From Rhodocyclaceae bacterium (GTDB lineage Bacteria > Pseudomonadota > Gammaproteobacteria > Burkholderiales > Rhodocyclaceae), in NCBI GenBank assembly GCA_008080565.1, contig VIKE01000009.1:1-46541 (forward strand): a DNA stretch of 46,541 nucleotides. Direction: 5' to 3'. Both the position numbers and the translations under genes were made by a program. Below, one piece after another: positions 8,903-18,270 of this stretch. The notes under the pieces are model-generated. The model made no database searches. It worked only from the letters and a program-made list of their open reading frames with translations, and had not been told where the DNA came from. The first letter of the stretch is position 1; the number at the start of each line of letters is the position of its first letter.

Positions 8903-10089
8903 TGGCGTTGTCCTGCCAGTTGTTCGACAACTTTGACGCGGCTACCTTCAGACAGCTCGCGCTCGCTGTGAACGATGATTTCGTCACCTGCGCCAAGTCC
9001 TTCCAGTACCTGCACCGAACCATCCAGAGTGCTGGTGCCGAGTTTGATGGCGACAAAGACGGGCTTGCCATCGCGTAGTTTCCAGACACCAGAACCCTCA
9101 GGCATTTGTTTGATGGCTGCATTGGGCAGTGTCAGGCCAGATTGATTGGTTGCCGTTTGAACGGTCACCTCGGCCATCTCGCCAATACTGAGGCCTGGCG
9201 GAATCTGGTCGAAGGTAATCAGGGTGATGCGCTCCTCGGTCACGCTGTCACTGACCGGTTCAATCCTGACTACCTTGCCGGTTAATGGCATTCCCGGATT
9301 GCTGCGCAGGGCAATGCTTGCGGCTTGTCCAGCAGCCAGCCCGCGGGACCGCCCCTGGTCCAGCCGGACCTTGACCCAGAGACTGCTGGGCTCTATCAAC
9401 TTGAGCACCGACTGCCCGGCAATGACCGTCGAGCCAGCTTCAACATCACGGCTGGTCAGCACGCCGTCAACGGGCGCGACCAAGCGCAGGTTATTCCATT
9501 GCTGCCGCAAAGCATCCTGGTCAGCCTTCAGGCGGACGACCTCCTGCCGTGCGCTTTGCAGATTTGCTTCGCTCGCATCGACGGCAGCTTGGGCCGATGT
9601 CAATTCCTGTTGTTTGCTCTCGACCGCACTCGGGCTGACGAATTGCTTATCGCCGAGGTCGCGATAGCGTTTCGCATTCAAGCCGGCTACCGTCTGGCGG
9701 GCCAGCACATCCTTGCGCTGTGCGTCAGCCGCCAAAACCGCGCTGGATGCCCGGGCGTATGAGGCTTCAAGCGAACGTAGTCGTTCGTCCAGGTCGACGG
9801 GGTCGATTTCTGCCAGCAGTTGCCCGGCCTTGACCTGTTCACCCACATCGACATGAACTGCTTTGACGCGACCAGCAGCGGTGGGTCCAATAAAATAGCT
9901 GCGTCGCGCTTCGACCGTGCCAATGCCGAACAGGGATGATGACAGACTGCCGGCTTCGACCCGAGTGATGGTGACTTTGGTCGGCGCCAGGGGGCCTGAG
10001 CGGGCGACCACAAAGCCAAATCCAACCAGAAGAACCACTGCAAAAGCCACCAGGCCAAACTTGCGACTGAGAAGACTATCGAGCTTCAT
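8899..10089 (-). CDS. HlyD/RND-type periplasmic adaptor (membrane fusion protein)
   Basis: A 396-residue membrane fusion protein. An N-terminal membrane anchor (about 11-30) is followed by the first half of a lipoyl domain (AAGRVKAVHVDVGEQVKAGQLLAEI), a long alpha-hairpin coiled coil (about 100-200), the second lipoyl half (LVAPVDGVLTSRDVEAGS), a beta-barrel and a membrane-proximal domain. Such adaptors bridge an inner-membrane exporter to an outer-membrane TolC channel; no TolC gene is in this window. It overlaps tetR by 4 bp (ATGA) upstream and the permease by 4 bp downstream, so the operon is tightly coupled. Confidence 0.9.
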   Translation of the reverse strand: MKLDSLLSRKFGLVAFAVVLLVGFGFVVARSGPLAPTKVTITRVEAGSLSSSLFGIGTVEARRSYFIGPTAAGRVKAVHVDVGEQVKAGQLLAEIDPVDLDERLRSLEASYARASSAVLAADAQRKDVLARQTVAGLNAKRYRDLGDKQFVSPSAVESKQQELTSAQAAVDASEANLQSARQEVVRLKADQDALRQQWNNLRLVAPVDGVLTSRDVEAGSTVIAGQSVLKLIEPSSLWVKVRLDQGRSRGLAAGQAASIALRSNPGMPLTGKVVRIEPVSDSVTEERITLITFDQIPPGLSIGEMAEVTVQTATNQSGLTLPNAAIKQMPEGSGVWKLRDGKPVFVAIKLGTSTLDGSVQVLEGLGAGDEIIVHSERELSEGSRVKVVEQLAGQRQ

Positions 10090-10691
10090 GACTTGACCCC
10101 AAGGGCGGCAAGATAAAGGTCCAGAACGCCGACCGCCTGTTGCTCCATCTGCTCAGTGTGGCCGCTGAGCATGGATTGAATGACCAAGCCCTGAATGGCA
10201 CCAAGGAACAGGGCTGCGGCCGCTGCGCAATCGGCATCGGCGCGAATCAACTTCGCCTCAATAGCCGCGGCCAGGGTTTGGGAAAGGGTTTGCCGATAGC
10301 GCTGCATGATTTGCTGAACCCGCTGCTTGACGGGGGATGAAGCAGGTTGCTGAAGCTCGCCAAAAATGAGGCGAGGCGCTCCGGGGTGTGCTTTGGCAAA
10401 GCCGACGTGAGCCATGAACATGGCCTTGAGAGCAGCCAGCGCATCAGTGGAGCGCTCCTTGGCAGCAAGGAGTTCGAACATCAAATGTTCATCTATCCAT
10501 TCGACCACGGCCAGGCGGATGGCCTCCTTGGTGGCGAAGTGCCGAAAAAGCGCCCCTTGAGTAACCCCCATGGCTTTGGCAATGTCCGTAGTCGTTATTT
10601 CGGCAGGGCTGCGCTCGGCCGAGAGCCGAACCATGGTGGCGATGATTTCTGCCTGGCGTGACTCGGTGGTTTGACGAGGGTTGATAGACAT
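10086..10691 (-). CDS. TetR-family transcriptional regulator
   Basis: A 201-residue regulator with an N-terminal TetR helix-turn-helix (about 32-56: TTTDIAKAMGVTQGALFRHF) and an all-helical ligand-binding and dimerisation domain. It is the first gene of the exporter operon and overlaps the adaptor gene by 4 bp. The ATG lies just inside a nested inverted repeat (10693-10732), the natural place for an autoregulatory operator. By family it should repress the exporter until a ligand, possibly an exported compound, binds. Confidence 0.92.
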   Translation of the reverse strand: MSINPRQTTESRQAEIIATMVRLSAERSPAEITTTDIAKAMGVTQGALFRHFATKEAIRLAVVEWIDEHLMFELLAAKERSTDALAALKAMFMAHVGFAKAHPGAPRLIFGELQQPASSPVKQRVQQIMQRYRQTLSQTLAAAIEAKLIRADADCAAAAALFLGAIQGLVIQSMLSGHTEQMEQQAVGVLDLYLAALGVKS

Positions 10692-10692
10692 G

Positions 10693-10732
10693 GGCGCTTG
10701 TAAGTATTAAATTACTTACTAGTATAAGCGCC
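10693..10732. promoter_or_regulatory. nested inverted repeat, candidate TetR operator
   Basis: The inner palindrome is GTAAGTA (10700-10706), a 6-bp AT spacer and TACTTAC (10713-10719). An outer pair, GGCGCTT (10693-10699) and AAGCGCC (10726-10732), flanks it but is offset by 3 bp from the same centre. It lies immediately before the tetR start codon. The 7-bp arms fit TetR-family operators, so autoregulation is the likely role. Binding has not been shown. Confidence 0.6.
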
Positions 10733-10882
10733 TAATTCATACTTTCCTAATATGCTTCACGTAGCGTGCAACCCAGGGTGACCTATCGCTTACCTGGATT
10801 TGTTGGCATGGCACCAGCGCATCAAGCTAATTCAAGAGTGCACGTCAAAGTGTTACCAGAAAATCGTGCGCCAGCTCGAGTT

Positions 10883-10896
10883 TTGATTCAAATCAA
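10883..10896 (+). promoter_or_regulatory. FNR/Dnr box upstream of the Dnr-type gene
   Basis: TTGAT-TCAA-ATCAA matches the FNR/Anr/Dnr consensus TTGAT-N4-ATCAA at all ten defined positions. Its centre is 45 bp before the ATG at 10935. If it acts from about -41.5, the transcript leader would be only a few bases long. It suggests that the regulator behind it is induced by low oxygen or NO, possibly by itself or by its paralogue. Confidence 0.82.
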
Positions 10897-10934
10897 ACTA
10901 TGATTTGCGCATTGTCATTTGCCTCGGGACGAAT

Positions 10935-11636
10935 ATGCGCGACCACAAGTTAATCAGCATCGAAAACCACCTGGCTCACTTGCCCCTGTTTGCTGGCATG
11001 GCTACCAGCGATATCGAACACATTGCCAGTTGCTCCAAGCTTATCCACGCGCAAAAAGGCGATGTACTCTTTCGTGCCGGAGATGCTTGTACGGGCTTTC
11101 ATCTTCTGGTTTTCGGCCAGGTCAAACTAGCATTCACATCATCTCAGGGCAACGAGAAGATTGTGGAAATAATTCAGCAGGGTCAAAGTTTTGGCGAAGC
11201 CATTATGTTTTTGGACCGGACCTATATTGTCTTTGCTCAAGCGTTGCAGGATTCGATGCTGATTCATGTCCCCAAGGAAGCCATACTGAATGAGTTGGAA
11301 CACGACTACGGCTTTACCAAGAAGATGCTAGCCGGGTTGGCAAAACGCACACACGACTTGATGACGGACGTCGAAGCCTACTCGTTGCAGTCGGCCAAGC
11401 AGCGAATTATCGGATATCTGATGACTGATGTGCCTCAGGCAGCAATAGACACAGACAAACTGGAGTTTGAGCTCACTGCAGGCAAAGGGGTCATTGCCTC
11501 ACGCCTCAACATCACTCAGGAACACTTCTCCAGGGTTTTGCACGACCTGTCGGATAGCGGGCTGCTTGAGGTGCATGGCAAGAAAATTCGGATTCCAAGC
11601 GTGTCCAAACTCCTCAAAACTCAAGACAACCCGTAG
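10935..11636 (+). CDS. Crp/Fnr-family regulator, Dnr type
   Basis: A 233-residue regulator with a cyclic-nucleotide-like sensor domain (about 15-130, GDACTGFHLLVFGQVKLAF), a dimer helix and a Crp helix-turn-helix (about 184-205, ITQEHFSRVLHDL). It lacks the FNR cysteine cluster; C33 and C52 alone do not make it. This matches Dnr-type activators of denitrification genes, which sense NO through haem. The ATG at 10935 is preferred over a TTG at 10905. A perfect FNR box lies 45 bp upstream. It shares the QRIIGYLM and FSR-L-L regions with the decayed copy at 17015-17425. Likely target promoters are the paired boxes before nirS and the cytochrome gene. Confidence 0.9.
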   Translation: MRDHKLISIENHLAHLPLFAGMATSDIEHIASCSKLIHAQKGDVLFRAGDACTGFHLLVFGQVKLAFTSSQGNEKIVEIIQQGQSFGEAIMFLDRTYIVFAQALQDSMLIHVPKEAILNELEHDYGFTKKMLAGLAKRTHDLMTDVEAYSLQSAKQRIIGYLMTDVPQAAIDTDKLEFELTAGKGVIASRLNITQEHFSRVLHDLSDSGLLEVHGKKIRIPSVSKLLKTQDNP

Positions 11637-11800
11637 CGGTGAGAGCATCGCTAGTAACCACTGAAGGCTGTTCAGGGTCGAGGGCTGTTCTTCGTTACGG
11701 CAACTAGTTGGTATCGGCTAGGAGCCGGCCAGGAACTGCCGGTGAGCTATGTACGGTGGGCTGGCTGCCTTAAGCAAACAACCGACATCGTCCTTCACAG

Positions 11801-12598
11801 TTAATACGGTGGCAGAGCACTGATAGAACGAAGTATGTTGCGCGTAATTTCTTGCCGCTTTGAGAGGTCATTCAGTCTGTTGGGCGTATCGATGTTCAGC
11901 GCAAAAAATACCGGTCCGGTTGGCCACTCGACCCAGCCTACCCACCAGCCAACCTTTCCACTCCAGCCGGTCTTGGCCCGCAATATCCAATCACGACCTG
12001 CCTCATTCACCATCACGTCCTTGATGAGCCGCTGATGCTCGACCGGGAATGGCAGTTCATTACGATAGAGATGACGCAGGAACGATATTTGTTCATTTGC
12101 CGAAATTGCTAGGTCGCCTTCGACCCAGAAAGGTTTGCCGCCTCCCGCAACTGCGTTGCCATACGCAATCTTTCGCATGTACTCAGTCTCACGCGCATCG
12201 CCAAGCTGCCGAGCAAATCGTTCGTAGACCCAGACAGTCGAATTACGCATCGCGGAGCGTAGGTTTTGGTCCTCATTCCACGCCTTTATCGAACGCTTGA
12301 TGCCATCCCAGGGAATTACCTGGAACTCATCACGGAGAATTCCTGCGTCAAGAGCAAACAAGCTATGAGGAATTTTGAAGGTTGAAGCCGGCGAGTAGCG
12401 ACGCCCCGCGCGCTCCGCGTCGTAAGCGAACGCCACGTCCTTCCCATTGCGGTTGTCCACGACAACGATGGTGCCGTGTGCCTCGGCTGTAGCAAAGAAA
12501 CTGGACCAGTCTGCACGCTCTTGTTGAGTAGGGGCGGCAAGCGTCCTAAACGCAAGGACAATTGATAGCGCAAAGAGAATTAGGCTACGTCGATTCAT
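11801..12598 (-). CDS. bla: class D (OXA-type) beta-lactamase
   Basis: A 265-residue secreted enzyme with a signal peptide (about 1-21, cleavage near TLAA). All class D motifs are present: STFK at 72-75 (nucleophile S72, carbamylated K75), STV at 120-122, YGN at 146-148, W158 in FWVEG and KTG at 209-211. It should hydrolyse penicillins in the periplasm; its spectrum cannot be told from sequence alone. It lies alone between the Dnr-type gene and nirS. I see no insertion sequence, integrase or clear attC site beside it, so it may be a resident chromosomal gene rather than a recent cassette. Confidence 0.95.
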   Translation of the reverse strand: MNRRSLILFALSIVLAFRTLAAPTQQERADWSSFFATAEAHGTIVVVDNRNGKDVAFAYDAERAGRRYSPASTFKIPHSLFALDAGILRDEFQVIPWDGIKRSIKAWNEDQNLRSAMRNSTVWVYERFARQLGDARETEYMRKIAYGNAVAGGGKPFWVEGDLAISANEQISFLRHLYRNELPFPVEHQRLIKDVMVNEAGRDWILRAKTGWSGKVGWWVGWVEWPTGPVFFALNIDTPNRLNDLSKRQEITRNILRSISALPPY

Positions 12599-12975
12599 CG
12601 CACTAATTGTAGCCGTCTAGCCAAGCTTGAATGACTGGTCTGTGCTTGATTGCAGCCGTGCTGCCTGAGAACTGTAATCGGCTGCAATGGGTCGTGAGTA
12701 CTCAGTAGCGACTGGCCGCTTCCGGGAATTGGGTTTTTACTGACCGCTTTCCGACCATGAATTCGAAGAGGCAAACTGTCGCAAACCGACGCTTTGCCGA
12801 CATGGTGGCTACTCGGTAACAGCCGTTCAGCCATACTCAATTTATGCGAGCTGGAATGCTACGAAGCGGCCGTTCTGGATATCTCAATACTGGGCTGCCC
12901 GTTGGCCAACACCAGTTCCCTTGAATCGTATTTTTCGCCTCTGGTATGGCGTTGAATATCTATTCACTTCGCAGC

Positions 12976-12989
12976 TTGATTGTTATCAA
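12976..12989 (+). promoter_or_regulatory. distal FNR/Dnr box upstream of nirS
   Basis: TTGAT-TGTT-ATCAA is a perfect FNR/Dnr consensus. It lies 61 bp (centre to centre) upstream of a second perfect box and 134 bp before the nirS start codon. The same pair geometry recurs before the cytochrome gene. Confidence 0.85.
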
Positions 12990-13011
12990 GACTAAATTCT
13001 TCCGAAGATAG

Positions 13012-14847
<1,836 letters not shown>

Positions 14848-14852
14848 GACTA

Positions 14853-14908
14853 AAGAGGGGGTATGGCTCCTCCGAGAGAGGAGTTACACCCCCTTTTCTT
14901 TTTGCTTA
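14853..14908 (+). terminator. rho-independent terminator after nirS
   Basis: An outer stem GAGGGGGT (14855-14862) pairs with ACCCCCTT (14888-14895), and an inner stem CTCCTC (14867-14872) pairs with GAGGAG (14878-14883) around a CGAGA loop. A T-rich run follows. It lies 6 bp after the nirS stop and covers the first ATG (14863) of the next open frame, so that ATG is unlikely to be the true start. Confidence 0.85.
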
Positions 14909-14910
14909 GT

Positions 14911-16434
14911 ATGAGTTCGGGAACAACTTCAGGAAATATTCTCCAATTGAACGCCCGCCTTAACGATCCGTATCGAGCCCGGCGCGAACTGCTCTCCGGC
15001 AGCAAGTTCTTTTCCGGACTGCCACCTGCCCTGCTCAACGAGCTGGTCGAGGCGAGCCGCCTGCTCGAACTGCCGGCCAACCATACACTATACGAAGCAA
15101 GCGATCCGATCCGTGAAGCGCACCTGCTGTTCAACGGCAGCGTCAAGCGCAGCACGACCATTCCCGGCGGCGCCACCAAGGTCATCGAACTTGTGCAGAG
15201 CGAGCAACTGCTAAGCCTGGGCGAACTATTCGGCGCCACACATTACGCCTCGACTTGTTGCTGCATCACGCAGACCCTGCTGGTGGCCATCGATATTCGC
15301 AAACTGCGCGAGGCCACCGAGAAACACCTCGAATTGGGCATGCGCATCATTGCCGCCCTGGCTCGCCGTCAATGCGCGATTGAGTTCGATGTCACCAGTC
15401 ATCATTATGGCCTGACCGGCGCCCAACGCTTACTCGACTACCTGCTTGAATCGGCGGGCGAAAAAGCCAATCTGGCGGGTGAAACGACCGTCGTTCTCAA
15501 GGCCAGCAAGAAAGTGATCGCGGCGCGCATTGGCATGACGCCGGAGTCCTTCTCCCGCAATCTGCGCGAACTGAGCGACAACGGCGTTCTTGTCGTCGAT
15601 GGCCGCAAAGTCCATATCCAGAATGCTGCCCTGCTCGATACGGTAGGCGGCGACAACCGGCAGAGGCTGAATTTCTGCCGAAAACGTAAAGGCAACGCGC
15701 TCGATGCCGAGACCCCGCTGTCGGCTGGCGCGCTGGTCAACGTGTGCGGCCGCCTGCGTGTGCTTTCGCAGCGCATGGCCATTGCGTGGTGCATGATCGT
15801 TTCAGCGATTGCCCCACACAAGGCATTGGTCAAGCTCAACCAGCAGGAGAAGGAATTCGAGCGCAATCTGGCCCGCCTTGAAAAGCTCGAACTGGCCGCC
15901 GAGTTCGCCGAGAAACTCGTGCTGATCAAGGCTTTGTGGCCGCGCTATCAATACCTGATGCATGGCGACCAGTTATCCGTACAAAAAATTGAAGATGTAT
16001 TCGAACTGAGCGAGAAGTTGCTTCAAGCAACCGACGCGCTGACTGGCCATGCGGCTGATCTGGGCGAACTCCCCGCGGCGCATTACGTCAACATGGCCGG
16101 CCGCAACCGCATGCTGTCGCAGCGTATCGGCAAGTTCTTCCTGTTTCGCGAGTGGCCAAGTCTGGACGAAAAAATTGCCGCGCTGATGCCGCCTTCCTGC
16201 CTGGAGTTCGAAAGCAACCTGCAGGCCTTGGGAAAAACCGCGAATATCCCGCCGGAAGTGGCCGCCCAGCTTCGGGTGGTCGCCAGCCAATGGCAGAAAT
16301 TCATCCACACGCTCTGTCCGGATCTCTCCCATGCTGCCAGAACCCAACATGCCCGCCTGGTCATGGCCGAAGGCGAGCGCCTGCTGCGCGGCGTCGACAC
16401 CACCGTCAAGTTGTTCGAGCGGCTGACCAAGTAG
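14911..16434 (+). CDS. Crp/Fnr-family regulator fused to two NarX/PilJ-type P-box segments
   Basis: A 507-residue predicted cytoplasmic protein with no membrane helix. Residues about 25-145 form a Crp-type sensor domain, with an unusual CCC triplet at 116-118. A Crp helix-turn-helix follows at about 195-235 (IGMTPESFSRNLREL). The C-terminal half then holds two helical repeats, each opening with a P-box-like motif: VNVCGRLRVLSQRMA at 276-290 and VNMAGRNRMLSQRIG at 393-407. Such motifs bind nitrate or nitrite in NarX and occur in PilJ-N domains, where they are normally periplasmic. The likely reading is a one-component nitrate/nitrite-responsive regulator between nirS and its electron donor. 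The ATG at 14911 has no clear ribosome site; TTG at 14946, after AGGAAA, is an alternative. Confidence 0.85.
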   Translation: MSSGTTSGNILQLNARLNDPYRARRELLSGSKFFSGLPPALLNELVEASRLLELPANHTLYEASDPIREAHLLFNGSVKRSTTIPGGATKVIELVQSEQLLSLGELFGATHYASTCCCITQTLLVAIDIRKLREATEKHLELGMRIIAALARRQCAIEFDVTSHHYGLTGAQRLLDYLLESAGEKANLAGETTVVLKASKKVIAARIGMTPESFSRNLRELSDNGVLVVDGRKVHIQNAALLDTVGGDNRQRLNFCRKRKGNALDAETPLSAGALVNVCGRLRVLSQRMAIAWCMIVSAIAPHKALVKLNQQEKEFERNLARLEKLELAAEFAEKLVLIKALWPRYQYLMHGDQLSVQKIEDVFELSEKLLQATDALTGHAADLGELPAAHYVNMAGRNRMLSQRIGKFFLFREWPSLDEKIAALMPPSCLEFESNLQALGKTANIPPEVAAQLRVVASQWQKFIHTLCPDLSHAARTQHARLVMAEGERLLRGVDTTVKLFERLTK

Positions 16435-16466
16435 CGGAGTCGCCAACGAGTCGAAGGCGCCACGTC

Positions 16467-16480
16467 TTGATATTCATCAA
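16467..16480 (+). promoter_or_regulatory. distal FNR/Dnr box upstream of the cytochrome c551 gene
   Basis: TTGAT-ATTC-ATCAA is a perfect FNR/Dnr consensus, 61 bp (centre to centre) before a second perfect box. This is the same spacing as the pair before nirS. Confidence 0.85.
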
Positions 16481-16527
16481 CTCAACGCATTGAACAGCAT
16501 CAGATTCTGACAGGCCTCAGCAGGCAT

Positions 16528-16541
16528 TTGATTCCCATCAA
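16528..16541 (+). promoter_or_regulatory. proximal FNR/Dnr box upstream of the cytochrome c551 gene
   Basis: TTGAT-TCCC-ATCAA is a perfect FNR/Dnr consensus centred about 71 bp before the cytochrome ATG. A possible -10, ACATTA at 16564-16569, sits at the distance expected for activation from -41.5. Confidence 0.87.
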
Positions 16542-16604
16542 AGCGCCGATTTTTCCAACCGCGACATTACGCTCCCGCATTATTTCAACGAAGGGTTCAT
16601 CCAA

Positions 16605-16913
16605 ATGAAAGCTGTCCATATCGCAATGATGTTTGCCGTTGGTCTCGGCGTCTCCGGCCAAGCACTTGCCGACGAGGCACTGGCCAAGGCCAAGAACTGC
16701 ATGTCCTGCCATGCCATCGACAAGAAGCTCGTCGGCCCGGCATACAAGGATGTCGCCGCCAAGTACAAGGGTGATGCCGGCGCGGTCGATAAACTGGCTG
16801 CCAAAATAAAGGCCGGTGGCAAGGGCGTCTGGGGCCAGATCCCGATGCCGCCGAACAACGTTACCCCTGACGAAGCGAAGAGGCTCGTTACCTGGATTCT
16901 CTCCCAGAAGTAA
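16605..16913 (+). CDS. nirM: cytochrome c551/c552-type monohaem cytochrome, likely electron donor to NirS
   Basis: A 102-residue precursor of a small class I cytochrome c. It has a signal peptide (about 1-22, cleavage after ALA), the haem motif CMSCH at 32-36 close to the mature N-terminus, a central GKGVWGQIPMPPN segment whose Met is the expected distal haem ligand, and the C-terminal helix AKRLVTWILSQ. Length and motifs match the c551/c552 (NirM) family that feeds electrons to nitrite reductase in the periplasm. NirC-type cytochromes are an alternative. It has its own paired FNR boxes matching those of nirS and its own terminator, so it is probably a co-regulated single-gene unit. A GAAGGG ribosome site precedes the ATG. 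Confidence 0.9.
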   Translation: MKAVHIAMMFAVGLGVSGQALADEALAKAKNCMSCHAIDKKLVGPAYKDVAAKYKGDAGAVDKLAAKIKAGGKGVWGQIPMPPNNVTPDEAKRLVTWILSQK

Positions 16914-16980
16914 CAAACGCCAGTCTTCAACGAGCAAGCAGCTTCTCGTGTTGTTGGACTAAAACAAGCCGAGAGCCAAT

Positions 16981-17010
16981 AAACGGAACTCTTCGTAGTT
17001 CCGTTTTTTA
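16981..17010 (+). terminator. rho-independent terminator after the cytochrome c551 gene
   Basis: AAACGGAACT (16981-16990) pairs perfectly with AGTTCCGTTT (16997-17006) around the loop CTTCGT, followed by a run of T. It lies 68 bp after the cytochrome stop. The decayed Dnr copy begins immediately after it. Confidence 0.92.
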
Positions 17011-17014
17011 TAGC

Positions 17015-17425
17015 AGTGATGTCTCTGCACAAGCGCTGCGCAGTTGCCTGTTGCTTCACGTCTCCAAGTCTGTGATCTTCGACGAACTGGATCGTGATCG
17101 CGACTATGTATGAAAAGTGCAGGCCGGGATGGCCATGCGCATGCATCAACTCATGCTCAATGTTGAAGCTTATTCCTTGTATTCAGGGAAGCAGCGCATC
17201 ATTGGATACTTGATGCATGAATTGCCGGAAAGCCGGCTCGATGACGAAAATACGGTTCTCGAACTTCACGTAAATAAAGGGCTAATTGCCTCCCGCCTCA
17301 ACCAGACGCAAGAATACTTTTCTCGCATCCTTCGCGAATTGAGTGAGCTTGGTCTGATCAAGGTTGAAGGAAGGCGGATACTGATCCCAAGCGTTGACCG
17401 CTTGCACAAGTATCAGACGGCGTAG
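17015..17425 (+). pseudogene. decayed Dnr-type regulator lacking its first ~95 codons, with an in-frame TGA
   Basis: Reading from 17015 in the frame of the stop at 17425 gives SAQALRSCLLLHV and onward, which aligns with residue 96 to the end of the Dnr-type protein at 10935 (FAQALQDSMLIHV). An in-frame TGA at 17111-17113 interrupts the match. The first roughly 95 codons are missing, replaced by the upstream terminator. After the TGA, a GTG at 17117 could still start a 102-residue fragment with the dimer helix and an intact helix-turn-helix (LIASRLNQTQEYFSRILREL, residues about 55-74). The fragment may be dead, or may persist as a DNA-binding protein without a sensor. Confidence 0.85.
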
Positions 17426-17433
17426 CACCCTAC

Positions 17434-17859
17434 CTACTTATTCTTGCTAATGGCGGCATCTTTTTCCCGAAGAACACGTTCTGTCACGTCTCGTGCCATG
17501 GCAACCGAACCAATGACCTTTTCGGATTCGTCGGTTACCAGAGCAAAGCTCATTTCGACATAGATTCTCTCTCCGGATCTACGTTCTGCTCGTGTCAATG
17601 TGGGGCGGCCATGTAGACGTGTAGAACCATTAACCATCGCAGCCTCAAAACCTCGCCAGTGCGCTGGACGAAGGTGTTCAGGAATTATCAGATTCAAGCT
17701 TTGGCTGTAAGCCTCGGCAAAGGTATATCCGAACATTGATTCTGCAGCTTGGTTCCAGCGTTCAATCACACCCTCTCGATTGGCGTAGATGAGCGCATCA
17801 GAGGTCTGCTCAAGGATTAAATCACTGAGTGAAGAAATTGCTCGCGAATACCCGTCCAT
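17434..17859 (-). CDS. single-domain PAS protein
   Basis: A 141-residue soluble protein made almost wholly of one PAS domain (about 10-130), with the typical SDALIYANREGVIERWN opening, the FGYTFAEA helix and a C-terminal VIGSVAMARDVTER strand and linker. No output domain follows, so it may sense a small ligand or redox state and act through a partner. It is convergent with the Dnr pseudogene, 8 bp from its stop. The three-gene cassette upstream on the same strand ends 90 bp away. Cofactor and partner are unknown. Confidence 0.82.
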   Translation of the reverse strand: MDGYSRAISSLSDLILEQTSDALIYANREGVIERWNQAAESMFGYTFAEAYSQSLNLIIPEHLRPAHWRGFEAAMVNGSTRLHGRPTLTRAERRSGERIYVEMSFALVTDESEKVIGSVAMARDVTERVLREKDAAISKNK

Positions 17860-17949
17860 AGCGGTCTACCTCAACAATTTACTTCCAACTTAGAAATTTG
17901 AACTCTGTAATCGTTCCACCAAGCCTTCTGTGAAACCATCTGGCAATTT

Positions 17950-18270
17950 CTACTCTTTGTTACTGCTCCCATTGCCGTGAGCTAAGCCAGCTGAATTTTC
18001 GAGATCAGTCTGAAATTTTTCGCTCCCAACGCCAACGATTCGCCATGCATACATCACGCTGGTTTCACTGAATTCCAGGCCGGATTCCATATCGAGCCAC
18101 CACGCGTTGGACTGCGCCCCTGGACCGAGATAGCGCCAGTGGCGCAATTCTCCGCTGCACAATTCGATCACATAAATTCCATCGTTTTTTGGCTCAAGCA
18201 TCGGGGAGCGAGAACATCCAACGAGCGTTTTCGCGCCAATATCTACCGGATTGTCATTCTTTGCTGTCAT
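17950..18270 (-). CDS. hypothetical protein, third gene of the cysteine-rich cassette
   Basis: A 106-residue soluble protein that I do not recognise. The middle is rich in aromatic residues (HWRYLGPGAQSNAWWLDME) and ends in SETSVMYAWRIVGVG; the last 25 residues are polar and probably disordered. There is no signal peptide or membrane helix. Its start overlaps the end of the upstream cysteine-rich gene by 17 bp, so co-translation is likely. An ATG at 18201 is an alternative start that would drop 23 poorly structured residues. Confidence 0.6.
   Translation of the reverse strand: MTAKNDNPVDIGAKTLVGCSRSPMLEPKNDGIYVIELCSGELRHWRYLGPGAQSNAWWLDMESGLEFSETSVMYAWRIVGVGSEKFQTDLENSAGLAHGNGSSNKE

Noticed and set aside
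12599..12840. Possible integron attC site next to the OXA gene
   Set aside because: I looked for the paired 7-bp core sites with an imperfect palindrome and found no convincing set; no integron integrase is in the window.
14863..14910. Earlier ATG for the Crp-P-box fusion gene
   Set aside because: This start lies inside the loop region of the nirS terminator hairpin, and the extra 16 residues are not part of the Crp fold.
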